Origin: Streptomyces cyaneogriseus subsp. noncyanogenus
Lineage (GTDB): Bacteria > Actinomycetota > Actinomycetes > Streptomycetales > Streptomycetaceae
DNA length: 64,000 bases
Direction of reading: 5' to 3'
NCBI RefSeq assembly: GCF_000931445.1
Contig: NZ_CP010849.1
Span: 6,944,001-7,008,000, forward strand
The first letter of the stretch is position 1. Each line of letters starts with the position of its first letter. Position numbers and translations under genes: made by a program. Below, one piece after another: positions 37,593 through 46,132 of this stretch. A model generated the notes under the pieces. It did not search any database. It was not told where the DNA came from and saw only the letters and a program-made list of their open reading frames with translations.

Positions 37593-38423
37593 TCAGCCGA
37601 TGATGGCGACCGGGGCGTCCCAGGCGTTGCGGTCGACGGTGATGGTGTGCCCGCCGCGGGTCTCCTTGCTGTTGGCCTTGTACTGGTGGCCGCGGCTGTG
37701 GTCGGTGTACAGCTTCGGGTCCCAGGGCCAGTCCTTGGTGGTGGTCTGCTGGCCGTTCCACAGTGCGTACCAGAGGTTGCCCGGCAGGTTCGTGCGGTCC
37801 TTGGCGGTGGCGACCGCCTTGGCACTGGAGCTGCTGAAGCCGTAGAGGCCGGCGCGGTAGGTCTTGGCGCGCAGGGTCTTGGTGAAGGACCGCACGTAGG
37901 TGAGGGTGGCGTCGTTGCACGCCTTGTCGGTGATGTCGTACGACTCCATGTTGAGGTAGACGGGGCTGCCGGCCTTCATGCCGAGCGCCGCGGCCTTCGC
38001 TACCGCGTCGTTGGCGTTGCTCACCCCGACCGCGGCAGCGGTGGCCGCGGTGAACCTCTCCTTGTTCCTGCTCTTCTGGCAGGGCGGCTGGGCGCCGACG
38101 TACAGCGGGATGATCCGCCAGCCGAGCGTGTTGACCGACTTCACCCAGGACTTGGTCAGATTGGGCTGGGCGCAGCCGCGGTTCTTGCCACCGACGTAGA
38201 CCGCGACGCCACCGTAGTAGGCGTCCTTCTTCCATGCCTTCATGGCGGTGAGCGAGGGCGCCGTGCAGGTGTCGAACGCCCGGCCCGTGTAGGTCTTCTG
38301 CGCCGGCCACGCGGAGGCGGCCATCGAGGTCTGCGCCGCGATCCCGGCGCCGCCCACGACGACGGCACCCGCCGCGGTCAGGGCGATGTAACGGTTCTTC
38401 TTGGACAGCCGGTGCTTGGGCAT
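37593..38423 (-). CDS. Secreted DUF1906 (glycoside-hydrolase-like) protein
   Basis: 276 aa from ATG 38423 (MPKHRLSKKNRY), preceded by GGGGTGGGG. A longer frame to 38492 lacks a ribosome site. Signal segment YIALTAAGAVVVGGAGIAAQ, then a DUF1906/Rv2525c-like TIM-barrel: FDTCTAPSLTAMKAW, GGVAVYVGGKNRGCAQPNL, WRIIPLYVGAQPPC, GSPVYLNMESYD and LWYALWNGQQT. Four cysteines probably form disulfides. The family resembles GH25 lysozyme-type hydrolases, but the substrate is unproven. Cell-wall action is the usual suggestion. Confidence 0.9.
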   Translation of the reverse strand: MPKHRLSKKNRYIALTAAGAVVVGGAGIAAQTSMAASAWPAQKTYTGRAFDTCTAPSLTAMKAWKKDAYYGGVAVYVGGKNRGCAQPNLTKSWVKSVNTLGWRIIPLYVGAQPPCQKSRNKERFTAATAAAVGVSNANDAVAKAAALGMKAGSPVYLNMESYDITDKACNDATLTYVRSFTKTLRAKTYRAGLYGFSSSSAKAVATAKDRTNLPGNLWYALWNGQQTTTKDWPWDPKLYTDHSRGHQYKANSKETRGGHTITVDRNAWDAPVAIIG

Positions 38424-38653
38424 TCCCCACCCCATATGCCACATCTCATCGGCTCCGGTGCTCCGGAGCGCGTCCACCCTACCCAGGCACACGGGAACCG
38501 CGACGACCGGCCGGGGGCCTCACAAGGGGCACCCCTCCGGCCGCCGGATTCACGCACGGCGGCTGTGACGGCCTGGGAGAGCCGCAGGACGGGCTGCCCC
38601 GGTGGGGCCGGGCGGTGCGGAGGGGCCCGCGGGCGGCCTGAGTCCCGTCGGCC

Positions 38654-39319
38654 TCAGCGGACGCGGCTGTAGGTGATCTGCTCGGTGGGGCACTCGGCGG
38701 CCATGGTGATCAGGGCGTCCAGCTCGGCCTGGTCGACGGACATGCCCCAGCGGGACTTCACCACCGCCCACTCGGCGAGGTACCGGCAGTCGGCGCTGTC
38801 GTCCCAGGGCTCCCACTGGGCGGGGTCCTTGTCGCCGCGGGCGCGGACTTCGGTGGCGGCGACCGCGACCAGGGTGCGCGGGTCCTCCATCTCGTTCGCG
38901 TACGCCTGCCGTTCCTCCGCGCTCCACCGGCTCGCCCCGCTGTCCCAGCTCTCGGCGAGCGGCACCAACTGGGTCACGTCGATGCTGCGGGCCGTCGTGT
39001 AGTCCCTTTTGTCGAAGTAGGAGTGCCACACGCCACCGACGATCGCGGTGCAGCGCGCGTCGACGTCCGGCGGGGTCGTCGCCTCCTGGATCAGGACGTC
39101 GGCCCGGGTGTCGCAGCCGTCCTGGTCCTCGTCGGTCCAGTGGCTGAACAGCGTCTTGTCGTAACCGGTGCGGTCCTCGGGGGCCACCGGCAGGCTCGTG
39201 ACGGCCTGCTCCACGGTGACGGTGACCGTCGGGCCAGGTGCGGCGGAGGCCGGGACCGCGGGGGGCAGGGCGGTGAGAGCGGCGACGAGCGTGACGTACA
39301 GAGCAGCGAGCCTGCGCAT
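38654..39319 (-). CDS. Secreted DUF1524/GmrSD-type HNH protein with altered active site
   Basis: 221 aa from ATG 39319 with a signal peptide (LYVTLVAALTALPPAVPASA). Overall match to the secreted HNH nucleases of Streptomyces: GCDTRADVLIQEA, YTTARSIDVTQLVPLAESWD, WSAEERQAYANEMEDPRTLVA, DCRYLAEWAVVKSRWG. The family active-site motif is IDHxVPLAEAWDSG. Here the DH position reads DVTQ, so the catalytic His is absent, and the later Asn/Lys-rich segment (usually AKSNRSKxDxDP) reads ATEVRARGDKDP. It is probably catalytically dead or altered. Sequence length is otherwise normal. Confidence 0.82.
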   Translation of the reverse strand: MRRLAALYVTLVAALTALPPAVPASAAPGPTVTVTVEQAVTSLPVAPEDRTGYDKTLFSHWTDEDQDGCDTRADVLIQEATTPPDVDARCTAIVGGVWHSYFDKRDYTTARSIDVTQLVPLAESWDSGASRWSAEERQAYANEMEDPRTLVAVAATEVRARGDKDPAQWEPWDDSADCRYLAEWAVVKSRWGMSVDQAELDALITMAAECPTEQITYSRVR

Positions 39320-39643
39320 ACGGGGTCCTTCCACTCCGGTGGGCGGGCCCTTCCTAATCGATCGAGCCGGACGGCACGCCGCCGTTCCGGGGAAACCACT
39401 CGATGGGCTCGAACCCCCGTTCCGCGCCGTGTTGACGGAGGACATCGCGTGTTCGGGCACCCGCTCGTCTTCTCCTTCGCGCCGGCCGCTAGCTGACAGG
39501 CCGTCAGGTGGGGGAGCGTGGGTCCGGCCCGGCTGTAGGGGCGGCTCCGTCGAGCGCGATACGGGACAGGGATATGGCGGCCCATACATGGGCATGCACT
39601 CTCCGGACCCGATTGATCGCACTATGCGTTCATTGGAGGCTGG
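39320..39643. other. Divergent intergenic region, no gene seen
   Basis: 324 bp between the divergent DUF1524 and cis-prenyltransferase genes. It should contain both promoters. Base composition is lower in G+C near 39540-39640. No operator can be asserted. Confidence 0.5.
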
Positions 39644-40576
39644 ATGGCACCGGGGGCTCCCCTCAAACACATCGCCTGCATCATGGACGGCAATGGCCGC
39701 TGGGCCCAGAATCGAGGGCTGGACCGCACCCACGGCCACCTGGCTGCCCGCTCCGCCTTCGAGGCGATCGTGGAGGGAGCCCTGGACGAAGGCGTGGAGT
39801 GGCTGACGCTCTTCGCCTTCTCCACCGAGAACTGGTCACGCCCGGAAGAGGAGGTCACCTTCCTGGTGCACTTCCTCGCCGAACGCGTCATCGGACGAGG
39901 CATGTCGCACATGCACGAGCGAGGGGTGCGCCTGCGTCTGCTGGGCTGGGAAGACCCCCGCATCCCCGCCGATGTGATGGACAGGATGCGCGAGGCCGAA
40001 GAGCTGACCCGCGACAACGGCGAGCTCCAGCTGATCCTGGCGTTCAACTACGGCGGGCGCCGGGACCTCTGCGAGACCGTGCGCTCTCTGGTTTCCCGGA
40101 GCGTCACGGCCGAGGAGATCAGCACGGAGACCTTCGCCCAGCACATGGCCTTGCCCGAACTCCCCGATGTCGACCTGCTCCTGCGCACCGGGGGCGAGCA
40201 CCGGATCTCGAACTTCCTGCTGTGGCACTGCGCTTACGCCGAACTCGTCTTCCTCGACGTGCTGTGGCCCGACTTCCGTACCCAGCACTTCCGGCACGCC
40301 CTGGAGCTCTACCGGCAGCGCCAGCGCCGCTTCGGCACCCTGGTTACCGGAAGCGTGCCGAGTCCGGGCCGCCCGGCGGATGACGGGACCGCCTGGCCGG
40401 CCGCCACCGGCCGGCCCGCCCAGCCGGGCCGGACCACCCTGCTCGACCTGCCCACGACGATCGCCTCGCACCTGGGGGCCAGCCTGCTGAACGGGCTGAA
40501 GGAGACCGCCCGCTTCGCCCTGCTGCAACTCTCCGACGACTCGGGACAGACCCGCCGGCCGGAGCGGCGGCGGTGA
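39644..40576 (+). CDS. cis-prenyltransferase (UppS/CLDS-type isoprenyl transferase)
   Basis: 310 aa. Undecaprenyl-diphosphate-synthase fold: ACIMDGNGRWAQNRGLDRTH (catalytic Asp of the first box), FAFSTENWSRPEEEV, LAFNYGGRRDLCETV and LLLRTGGEHRISNFLLWHCA. About 60 residues beyond the conserved domain form an Ala/Pro-rich tail ending in a helix. It overlaps the next gene by GTGA, so translation is coupled to a squalene/phytoene-synthase-like protein. This, rather than a cell-wall-lipid neighbourhood, suggests specialised terpenoid metabolism, though housekeeping bactoprenol synthesis is possible. Confidence 0.9.
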   Translation: MAPGAPLKHIACIMDGNGRWAQNRGLDRTHGHLAARSAFEAIVEGALDEGVEWLTLFAFSTENWSRPEEEVTFLVHFLAERVIGRGMSHMHERGVRLRLLGWEDPRIPADVMDRMREAEELTRDNGELQLILAFNYGGRRDLCETVRSLVSRSVTAEEISTETFAQHMALPELPDVDLLLRTGGEHRISNFLLWHCAYAELVFLDVLWPDFRTQHFRHALELYRQRQRRFGTLVTGSVPSPGRPADDGTAWPAATGRPAQPGRTTLLDLPTTIASHLGASLLNGLKETARFALLQLSDDSGQTRRPERRR

Positions 40577-41528
40577 GTCTGCTCGGCCTGCCACTGGGGC
40601 GGTTGCTGGACCAGATCCCGCTCTGGCATCGCGCGCTGGACCGAGCGGGGGTGCCCGGGGAACTCCGCAGTGACTACACCGCCGCGGCACGCGTGGTCGC
40701 CCGAAGGTACCCGGCTGGTTATCCAGGCGCCCGACTGGCGCTCCCCCCTGCCTGGCAGCCCCACATATGCGCGGTAGGGGCGGTCGCCATCCACACCGAC
40801 TGCCTGGTGGACGTACCGGTGGATCAGTGCGATCCCCAGGCGTTCCACGCCTGGGCGGAGCAGATCCGGCAGGGACTGGTCACCGGCCGGGCCGAGCAGC
40901 CGATCCTGCGTGCCGCCCTGCACACCGTGAACGCGTGCTCCATCGACCACGCCGAAGTGCACGCCTGCCTGGCGGGGCAGGCCGGCCGGCTGGGAATGCG
41001 GGGATACGCCACCGAGCAGGATCACAACGACAACACCGACCGCTCCAACATGCCGTTGATCCGCATCCTGAGCGCCGTCTGCGGCGTTCCGATGCACCCG
41101 CGGAACGAGTTGGCGGTGCGGCTGACCGCTGATGCCGCCCAGCGGTGGGACGACCTCGCCGATCTGGCCGATGACCTGCGCGACGGGCTGCTCACCATCC
41201 CGAGACCGATCTGCTGCGGTTCCACGTCACCCGCGCCGACCTGGAGGCCGGGAGCGACACCCCCGAGGTGCGGGACCTGCTGGCACACGCCTGCGCCAAG
41301 GCCCGCGCGTCCCTCAACGCCGCCCAGGCCGCACTCGACGAGGCCGATCCGGCGGTCCAGTACCTCTGCCGTCCTCAGTTGGTGATCCTCTTCCAGGCCG
41401 TGGGCGGCCTCGAACGCCGAGGCGCCGGCCTGCTCCGCCCCGGTCTCCTCTGGCACTTCCGGCCCACCACCACCCATCTGGGCGACGGCATCCTGCGCAC
41501 CCTCCAGCACCGCCTCCAGCTCATCTGA
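40573..41528 (+). CDS. Squalene/phytoene-synthase-like terpenoid enzyme, frameshifted in this sequence
   Basis: GTG 40573 overlaps the upstream stop codon. Frame 1 runs to about 41200 (WDDLADLADDLRDGLLTIP, an Asp-rich second motif), and the continuation lies one frame over (TDLLRFHVTRADLEAGSD, PEVRDLLAHACAKAR, ending at 41528). One extra C in the CCC run at 41199-41201 would join them into 318 codons (957 nt with the added base) and restore I-P-E-T-D-L-L, as in relatives. The N-terminal region has the aspartate cluster EQDHNDNTD. The error type fits a homopolymer undercall of 454 chemistry. Otherwise the gene is a pseudogene. Substrate unknown. Confidence 0.7.
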
Positions 41529-41558
41529 CGCCGCCCTGCCGGAGCGAGCGTCCCTGCC

Positions 41559-42113
41559 CTACACCGCCGCCGGGTCCGTGGCCGACGCCGGCCGCGCGCT
41601 TCGGGCGGCCTGCTCGGGCCGCGCGGGCGGCGCGGCCCGAAGGTGCCGGGCCGCCTCGACGGCGGTGTAGGAGGACGTGAAGGTGAACGCGCGCGGGGAC
41701 GGCCCGTGCGCCCGCAGATCGGCCAGCCGCTCCAAAGCTTCCCCGACGGTCGGGAGATGACCGGCGGGAATCCACCAGAGCACGAGGTGCGCCTCGACGT
41801 GCCGCTCGAACCATTCGCGGCGCCGCCGCATCACCTCCAAGTGGCCGCTGCGGTACGTGAAGTCCCACAGGGCCTCCTGGGTCTCCCACACCGTCAGGTT
41901 GACGATGACGTCCTCGCCCGCCGGGCGCAGGCCGGTGGCATCGGCCGTGCCTTCCTCCACGAGCCGCCATACGAACCCGGGCGCGGCGTCGGCGGCGGCG
42001 TTGACCGGGTCGAGCATCTCGACGAAAGGCGCCATGCGCGGGTCGTCGAGGGGATGGCGGAGCGTGGCGACATTGAGCTGAGCGAGGTGGTCGGCGTGCG
42101 GGGATGCGGTCAT
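41559..42113 (-). CDS. DUF3291 protein
   Basis: About 184 aa from ATG 42113 (GTG 42119 possible). DUF3291 pattern: HLAQLNVATLRHPLDDPRM, DPVNAAADAAPGFVWRL, NLTVWETQEALWDFTYRSGH, FERHVEAHLVLWWIPAGHLP and SPRAFTFTSSY, a dimeric ferredoxin-like barrel related to antibiotic-monooxygenase folds. The last 30 residues are Ala/Arg-rich. It lies downstream of a SufR-like regulator on the same strand, with 32 bp between them, so co-regulation is plausible. Confidence 0.88.
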   Translation of the reverse strand: MTASPHADHLAQLNVATLRHPLDDPRMAPFVEMLDPVNAAADAAPGFVWRLVEEGTADATGLRPAGEDVIVNLTVWETQEALWDFTYRSGHLEVMRRRREWFERHVEAHLVLWWIPAGHLPTVGEALERLADLRAHGPSPRAFTFTSSYTAVEAARHLRAAPPARPEQAARSARPASATDPAAV

Positions 42114-42145
42114 GGCCACATCTCAGCACCGCCCCTACTTCTATG

Positions 42146-42853
42146 TCAATCACGATTGTTTTTAGAAGTCTCGACCACGACGCAGCACTCTCCCGGCCGT
42201 GCCTCCATGCGGGCGCGGACCGGACCGTCCGTGCCGAGCAGCCCCTCCAGCAGTGCGAGATTCATGCCGCAGACGAGCGGTGGGAAGCGCTCCGCGACGG
42301 CGTGGAAGGGGCAGTTGCGCATGCGGACGACGCACGGCGCCGCATCGGTCGCTTCTTCGGCACCCTTGGCGCCCTCTGTGCCCTCGGCGCCTTCCAGGTG
42401 CGGTTCGTAGCCCCGGGCGGCCAGCACCTCCATGGCCTCTTCGAGTCCGCCGGGGGGTGCCGCCGAGCCGCGCAGGGACTCACCCCGACGGCGCGCGGCC
42501 GCGTAGAGCCCGGCGTCCAGCCCGGCCTCCTCGGCGGCCTCGGCGAGCAACTCGGCGGCCGTGCGGTAGTCGCGGACGGGCAGCGACACCGCCCGCTCGG
42601 CCCGCGCCCGCGTGTACACCTTGGCGGGACGGCCCGCCCCCGGCCCCGAGCGGCCCGTCAGGCGACGGCTGCCGCTCTCCAGCAGCCCCACCTCGGTCAG
42701 TCTGTCCAGATGGTGCGCGGCGAGCGTGCGCGCCACCCCCGCCGCCTCGGCGGCCTCGTTGCGGCCGACCTCGCGGCCCTGTGCCACCACGTACTCGTAC
42801 AGGCGCCGCCGCACCGGATCCTGCAGTGCCGCGATCGCGTCGATGTCCTCCAC
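42146..42853 (-). CDS. SufR-like winged-helix regulator with C-terminal Cys cluster
   Basis: 235 aa. N-terminal helix-turn-helix (LQDPVRRRLYEYVVAQG, VARTLAAHHLDRLTEVGLLE), a linker containing GRPAKVY, then a ligand domain ending CVVRMRNCPFHAVAERFP, LVCGMNLALLEGL and PGECCVVVE. The Cys-x6-C ... C ... CC pattern resembles SufR-type iron-sulfur regulators of the ArsR/DeoR class. The interdomain EGAEGTEGAKGAEEA insertion is a low-complexity repeat. It probably senses iron-sulfur or redox status. Targets are unknown, the nearest candidate being the DUF3291 gene downstream. Confidence 0.82.
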   Translation of the reverse strand: MEDIDAIAALQDPVRRRLYEYVVAQGREVGRNEAAEAAGVARTLAAHHLDRLTEVGLLESGSRRLTGRSGPGAGRPAKVYTRARAERAVSLPVRDYRTAAELLAEAAEEAGLDAGLYAAARRRGESLRGSAAPPGGLEEAMEVLAARGYEPHLEGAEGTEGAKGAEEATDAAPCVVRMRNCPFHAVAERFPPLVCGMNLALLEGLLGTDGPVRARMEARPGECCVVVETSKNNRD

Positions 42854-42892
42854 GTGGCCAGTCTAGGAACAACGAAGGTTGGAGATAGAGCG

Positions 42893-43221
42893 GAGCGCTT
42901 CAGGGGGGCGGCAGGAGAGCGTCGGAGCGGCCACTGGGGGATGGGGCGTCCGTTGCTCCGCAGCCGGATGTGGTCGGCGGGTGTGCCCTGGACGGTGGGC
43001 CACCCGGGGCGAGTCCTCCCACAGCTCCTGGCGTCCGTACACGGTGAGGTCCATGAGCGCGTAGCCGTAGTCCATCGCCTCCACGCCGCGCCGGGTCGTC
43101 CAGTACGTCTCGAAGACGTGGTCGCCGTCCCGCAGGTGGCACACGAGGTGCATCGAGCCGACGCGTCGCCCGGTGAGCAGAACTCGGCCAGCTCCGCCTC
43201 GGTGTAGGTGGCGTCGTCCAT
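42893..43221 (-). pseudogene. Decayed DUF899 (thioredoxin-like) protein
   Basis: Reverse-strand pieces in different frames: MDDATYTEAELAEFC (start 43221), then GSMHLVCHLRDGDHVFETYW and GVEAMDYGYALMDLTVYGRQ with ELWEDSP (43155-42990), then DHIRLRSNGRPIPQWP. The central block is the conserved C-terminal signature of DUF899 proteins. At least two frameshifts break it and the N-terminal thioredoxin-like half is largely missing. Confidence 0.65.
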
Positions 43222-43307
43222 GGCCCTGGGACGACGCGTGGCGCTGCCCGAGCGTCGCCCGTCCGGCCCGGGCGTGGACCGCTCCGCCGGGGCGCCGTGC
43301 GGACGGT

Positions 43308-44204
43308 TCAGCGGAGGGCGAGCGGGGTCTCGGCTTCGACGCGGGTCAGCTTCTCGGGGTTGCGGACGTAGTACAGGCCGGTGATCCGGGCGTCCTCGAC
43401 GCGGACGGCCATGATGCCGTCGAACTCTCCGTCGAGGCGTACGGCGAGAGCCGGGCCGCCGTTGACCAGGGTCGGCTCGCAGGTGATCGTGGCGCCGGTC
43501 CTGGCGGAGCTGCCGAGGTAGAAGCGGACCACCTTGCCGGCCCCGACGACCGGCCGCACCGCGGCCCGCTTGATGCCGCCGCCGTCGCTCACCAGGACGA
43601 CGTCCGGGGCGAGCACGTCCAGGAGGTCCTGGGGGTCCCGGGTCTCGAGAGCGCGCCGGAACGACTCCAGGGCCGCCCGGGTCTCGCTCGGGGAGACCGT
43701 CTTGCGCGGGCGCCGGGCGTCGACGTGCTGCCGGGCGCGGTGGGCGATCTGGCGGACGGCCGCCGTGCTCTTGCCGACGGCGGCCGCGATCTCGTCGTAG
43801 CCGACGTCGAAGACCTCGCGCAGTACGAAGACGGCCCGTTCCGTCGGCGACAGCGTCTCCAGGACGAGCATCAGCGCCATCGACACGCTCTCGGCGAGCT
43901 CGACGTCCTCGGCCACGTCCGGAGTGGTGAGCAGCGGCTCGGGCAGCCAGGGGCCGACGTACGCCTCCCTGCGGCGCTTCACGGCGCGCAGCCGGTTGAG
44001 CGCCTGGCGGGTGGTGATCCGGACCAGATAGGCGCGCGCGTCGCGCACCTGCCCCAGGTCGGCCTTGACCCATCGCAGCCAGGTCTCCTGGAGGACGTCC
44101 TCGGCGTCGGCGGCCGATCCGAGCATCTCGTAGGCGACGGTGAAGAGCAGGTTGCGATGGGCGACGAACGTCTCGGTCGCCGGGTCGGTGGCGTGGTCGG
44201 TCAT
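43308..44204 (-). CDS. ECF41-type RNA polymerase sigma factor (SigJ-like)
   Basis: 298 aa. Sigma-70 region 2 (LLFTVAYEMLGSAADAEDVL, QETWLRWVKAD) and region 4 (LSPTERAVFVLREVFDVGYD) are followed by the ECF41 linker motif WLPEP and a SnoaL-like C-terminal extension with DGGGIKRAA and the terminal YYVRNPEKL motif. In ECF41 factors this extension both activates and restrains the protein in place of an anti-sigma factor. The usual regulon partner is a COE-class gene (carboxymuconolactone decarboxylase, oxidoreductase or epimerase). An FAD oxidoreductase with an ECF41-like promoter lies directly upstream. Confidence 0.93.
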   Translation of the reverse strand: MTDHATDPATETFVAHRNLLFTVAYEMLGSAADAEDVLQETWLRWVKADLGQVRDARAYLVRITTRQALNRLRAVKRRREAYVGPWLPEPLLTTPDVAEDVELAESVSMALMLVLETLSPTERAVFVLREVFDVGYDEIAAAVGKSTAAVRQIAHRARQHVDARRPRKTVSPSETRAALESFRRALETRDPQDLLDVLAPDVVLVSDGGGIKRAAVRPVVGAGKVVRFYLGSSARTGATITCEPTLVNGGPALAVRLDGEFDGIMAVRVEDARITGLYYVRNPEKLTRVEAETPLALR

Positions 44205-44442
44205 GTGGCGGCCCCTCTCCCTCGTGGCCGGTCCGGTCGCGGGCGGCCCTCGAACTTACATCCACAGCAAGGTGTCCCGTCGGCCCTCGGACCCGGCCGC
44301 CCGGCCGGTGCGGCCGGGAGTGCGGGACCCCCGGGCCCGGTCGGGGCCGGGCCCGGCCGCCGGTGACCGGTCGCTCGGCGGACCGCCGTACCGCGCGGGC
44401 GCGGGGGGCGGTCGCCCCGACCGGTCAGGTGGGCGGGCTCGG

Positions 44443-45639
44443 CTAGGCGGCAGGTTCCGTGGTGGGCGCCGCCTCGCCGCGCCGGGCCGCCAGCAGTTCC
44501 CGGCGGTTGCCGCCCTTGGGCCAGGAGTGCGACCCGGGCTTGCGCGCCTCGTCCGCGAGGTGCTTGACGCTGAACCGGCAGGACAGCTCCTTGAGCTTCG
44601 CGCCGGTGCGCCCGCCGATGTAGAGCCGCATCGCGGTGTCGTCCTTGTGGGCGAACTGGAAGACGCCGGCGCGACGCCCCAGGCCGACGCACATCGCCGG
44701 GAACGACAGGTCGATAGGGGCGGGCCGCTTGCCCGCGATGCGGTCGAGCACCGTGTCGGCGGCGTGCGCGCCCAGGCACCCCGCGGCGTAGGCGCTCATC
44801 CGGAACGGCAGGTCCGAGGGCGCCGCCGCGTCCCCGGCGGCGACGATGCGCTCGTCGTCCACGCTGGTCAGCGTCTCGTCCGTGAGCAGGCGCCCCATCG
44901 CGTCGGTGCTCAGCCCGCTGCGCGCGGCCAGATCGGGCACGCCGAACCCGGCGGTCCAGACGGTGACCTCGCTCGGCAGCTCCCGCCCGTCGGCGAGGCG
45001 CACGGTGTCGCGCGTCACCGCCGTGGTCTTCGTGCCGGGGCCGTCCAGCACGGTCACTCCGAGGCCGGCGAGCCGCCTGGCGGCCGTGCGCCGGGCCCGG
45101 GGGTGCAGATACGGGCCGAGCACACCGCCGCAGACCAGGGTCACCCGGCGGCCCCGCTCGGCCAGCTCGGCGGCGGTCTCGATGCCGGTCGGACCGGCTC
45201 CGACGACCGTCACCGGGGCCGCCGGGGACGCCGCGTCGAGGACCGACCGCAGCCGCCGCGCCGCCTCCAGGGTGGCTACCGGGTGGGCGAACTCCTCCGC
45301 CCCGGGGACACGCATGACGGGGCTGCCGCTGCCCACCGTGTAGACCAGGTGGCCGTAGCCGAGCGTGCCGCCCGACGACAGCGTCACGCCGTGCCCGGCC
45401 GGGTCGATGCGGGTCACGTCGTCGACCACGAGCCGGACCCGCTCGGCCAGGATCTCCCGGTAGTCGACGACCGCGTCGTGGGTCGCGCCCACCACCTGGT
45501 GGAGACGGAGCCTCGGGATGAAGACCGGGCGCGGATTGATCAGGGTGACCGTCACGTCGTCGCGCAGCATCAGCCGGTTCGCGGCCATCACGCCCGCGTA
45601 CCCGCCGCCGATCACGACCACGTCGGTGTTCTCAGCCAT
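44443..45639 (-). CDS. FAD-dependent NADH dehydrogenase-like oxidoreductase
   Basis: 398 aa type-II NADH dehydrogenase-like flavoprotein. FAD Rossmann motif VVIGGGYAGVMAANRL, NAD Rossmann VTVVGAGPTGIETAAELAER, and the C-terminal FAD-contact block VDDERIVAAGDAAAP. No transmembrane segment is evident. It may reduce a quinone or other acceptor. It precedes the ECF41 sigma gene on the same strand, and its upstream region holds a good match to the ECF41 promoter, so it is probably the sigma factor's target. Confidence 0.92.
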   Translation of the reverse strand: MAENTDVVVIGGGYAGVMAANRLMLRDDVTVTLINPRPVFIPRLRLHQVVGATHDAVVDYREILAERVRLVVDDVTRIDPAGHGVTLSSGGTLGYGHLVYTVGSGSPVMRVPGAEEFAHPVATLEAARRLRSVLDAASPAAPVTVVGAGPTGIETAAELAERGRRVTLVCGGVLGPYLHPRARRTAARRLAGLGVTVLDGPGTKTTAVTRDTVRLADGRELPSEVTVWTAGFGVPDLAARSGLSTDAMGRLLTDETLTSVDDERIVAAGDAAAPSDLPFRMSAYAAGCLGAHAADTVLDRIAGKRPAPIDLSFPAMCVGLGRRAGVFQFAHKDDTAMRLYIGGRTGAKLKELSCRFSVKHLADEARKPGSHSWPKGGNRRELLAARRGEAAPTTEPAA

Positions 45640-45673
45640 GGTGTCTCCTCCGTCTTCGGGACTTCGGCCTCAA

Positions 45674-45700
45674 GACACCGGGCGGTCGTTCGTTGTGACA
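45674..45700 (-). promoter_or_regulatory. ECF41-type promoter upstream of the oxidoreductase
   Basis: On the reverse strand TGTCACA (45700-45694) is followed after exactly 16 nt by TGTC (45677-45674), close to the ECF41 consensus TGTCACA-N16-CGTC. It lies 35 bp upstream of the oxidoreductase start codon. Confidence 0.75.
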
Positions 45701-45829
45701 ACGTGTGAGGGAGGTCACTCTCCGGGCGTCGGTCGGGTGGGATCGTCCCGGTGGGCGCGCGGGGATCGCCCCGGGGCGTGGCGCTACCGGGCGGCTTTCA
45801 TCGAGCGGTTCGGCGCTGCGGGGTACGGG

Positions 45830-46066
45830 TCAGTGACGGCTCCAGCCGGTCGCGTTCTTCCACAGCGTGCTGCGCACCGAGCTGATCGGTACCTGGGTCG
45901 GTACGTACTGGGCGCAGCGCGGATTGTGGCACGGGCCCGCCGTCCAGGAGGGGACGAAGACCCCCATGGTCTTGTGCCGTTCCACCACGGCGTCCACCGG
46001 CTGCTTGCACGAGCCGCAGACGTAACCGGTCGGCTTGGTCGTCCGAGATTTCTGTTTGGTACCCAT
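45830..46066 (-). CDS. Small zinc-ribbon protein
   Basis: 78 aa with a basic N-terminus (MGTKQKSRTTKP) and two cysteine pairs, CGSC and CHNPRC, spaced about 27 residues apart, a four-Cys zinc-ribbon arrangement. The rest shows no known domain. It is transcribed alone between the oxidoreductase and TerC genes. Function unknown. Confidence 0.75.
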   Translation of the reverse strand: MGTKQKSRTTKPTGYVCGSCKQPVDAVVERHKTMGVFVPSWTAGPCHNPRCAQYVPTQVPISSVRSTLWKNATGWSRH

Positions 46067-46132
46067 AGCCGTATTTTACGACTGCTTTACGCGTCTTTGG
46101 GAAGTTTTGGGTGTTGTGCGCCTCGGCCGGGG

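Noticed and set aside
42146..42853. Simple ArsR repressor
   Set aside because: The C-terminal Cys cluster and length fit SufR-like iron-sulfur regulators better.
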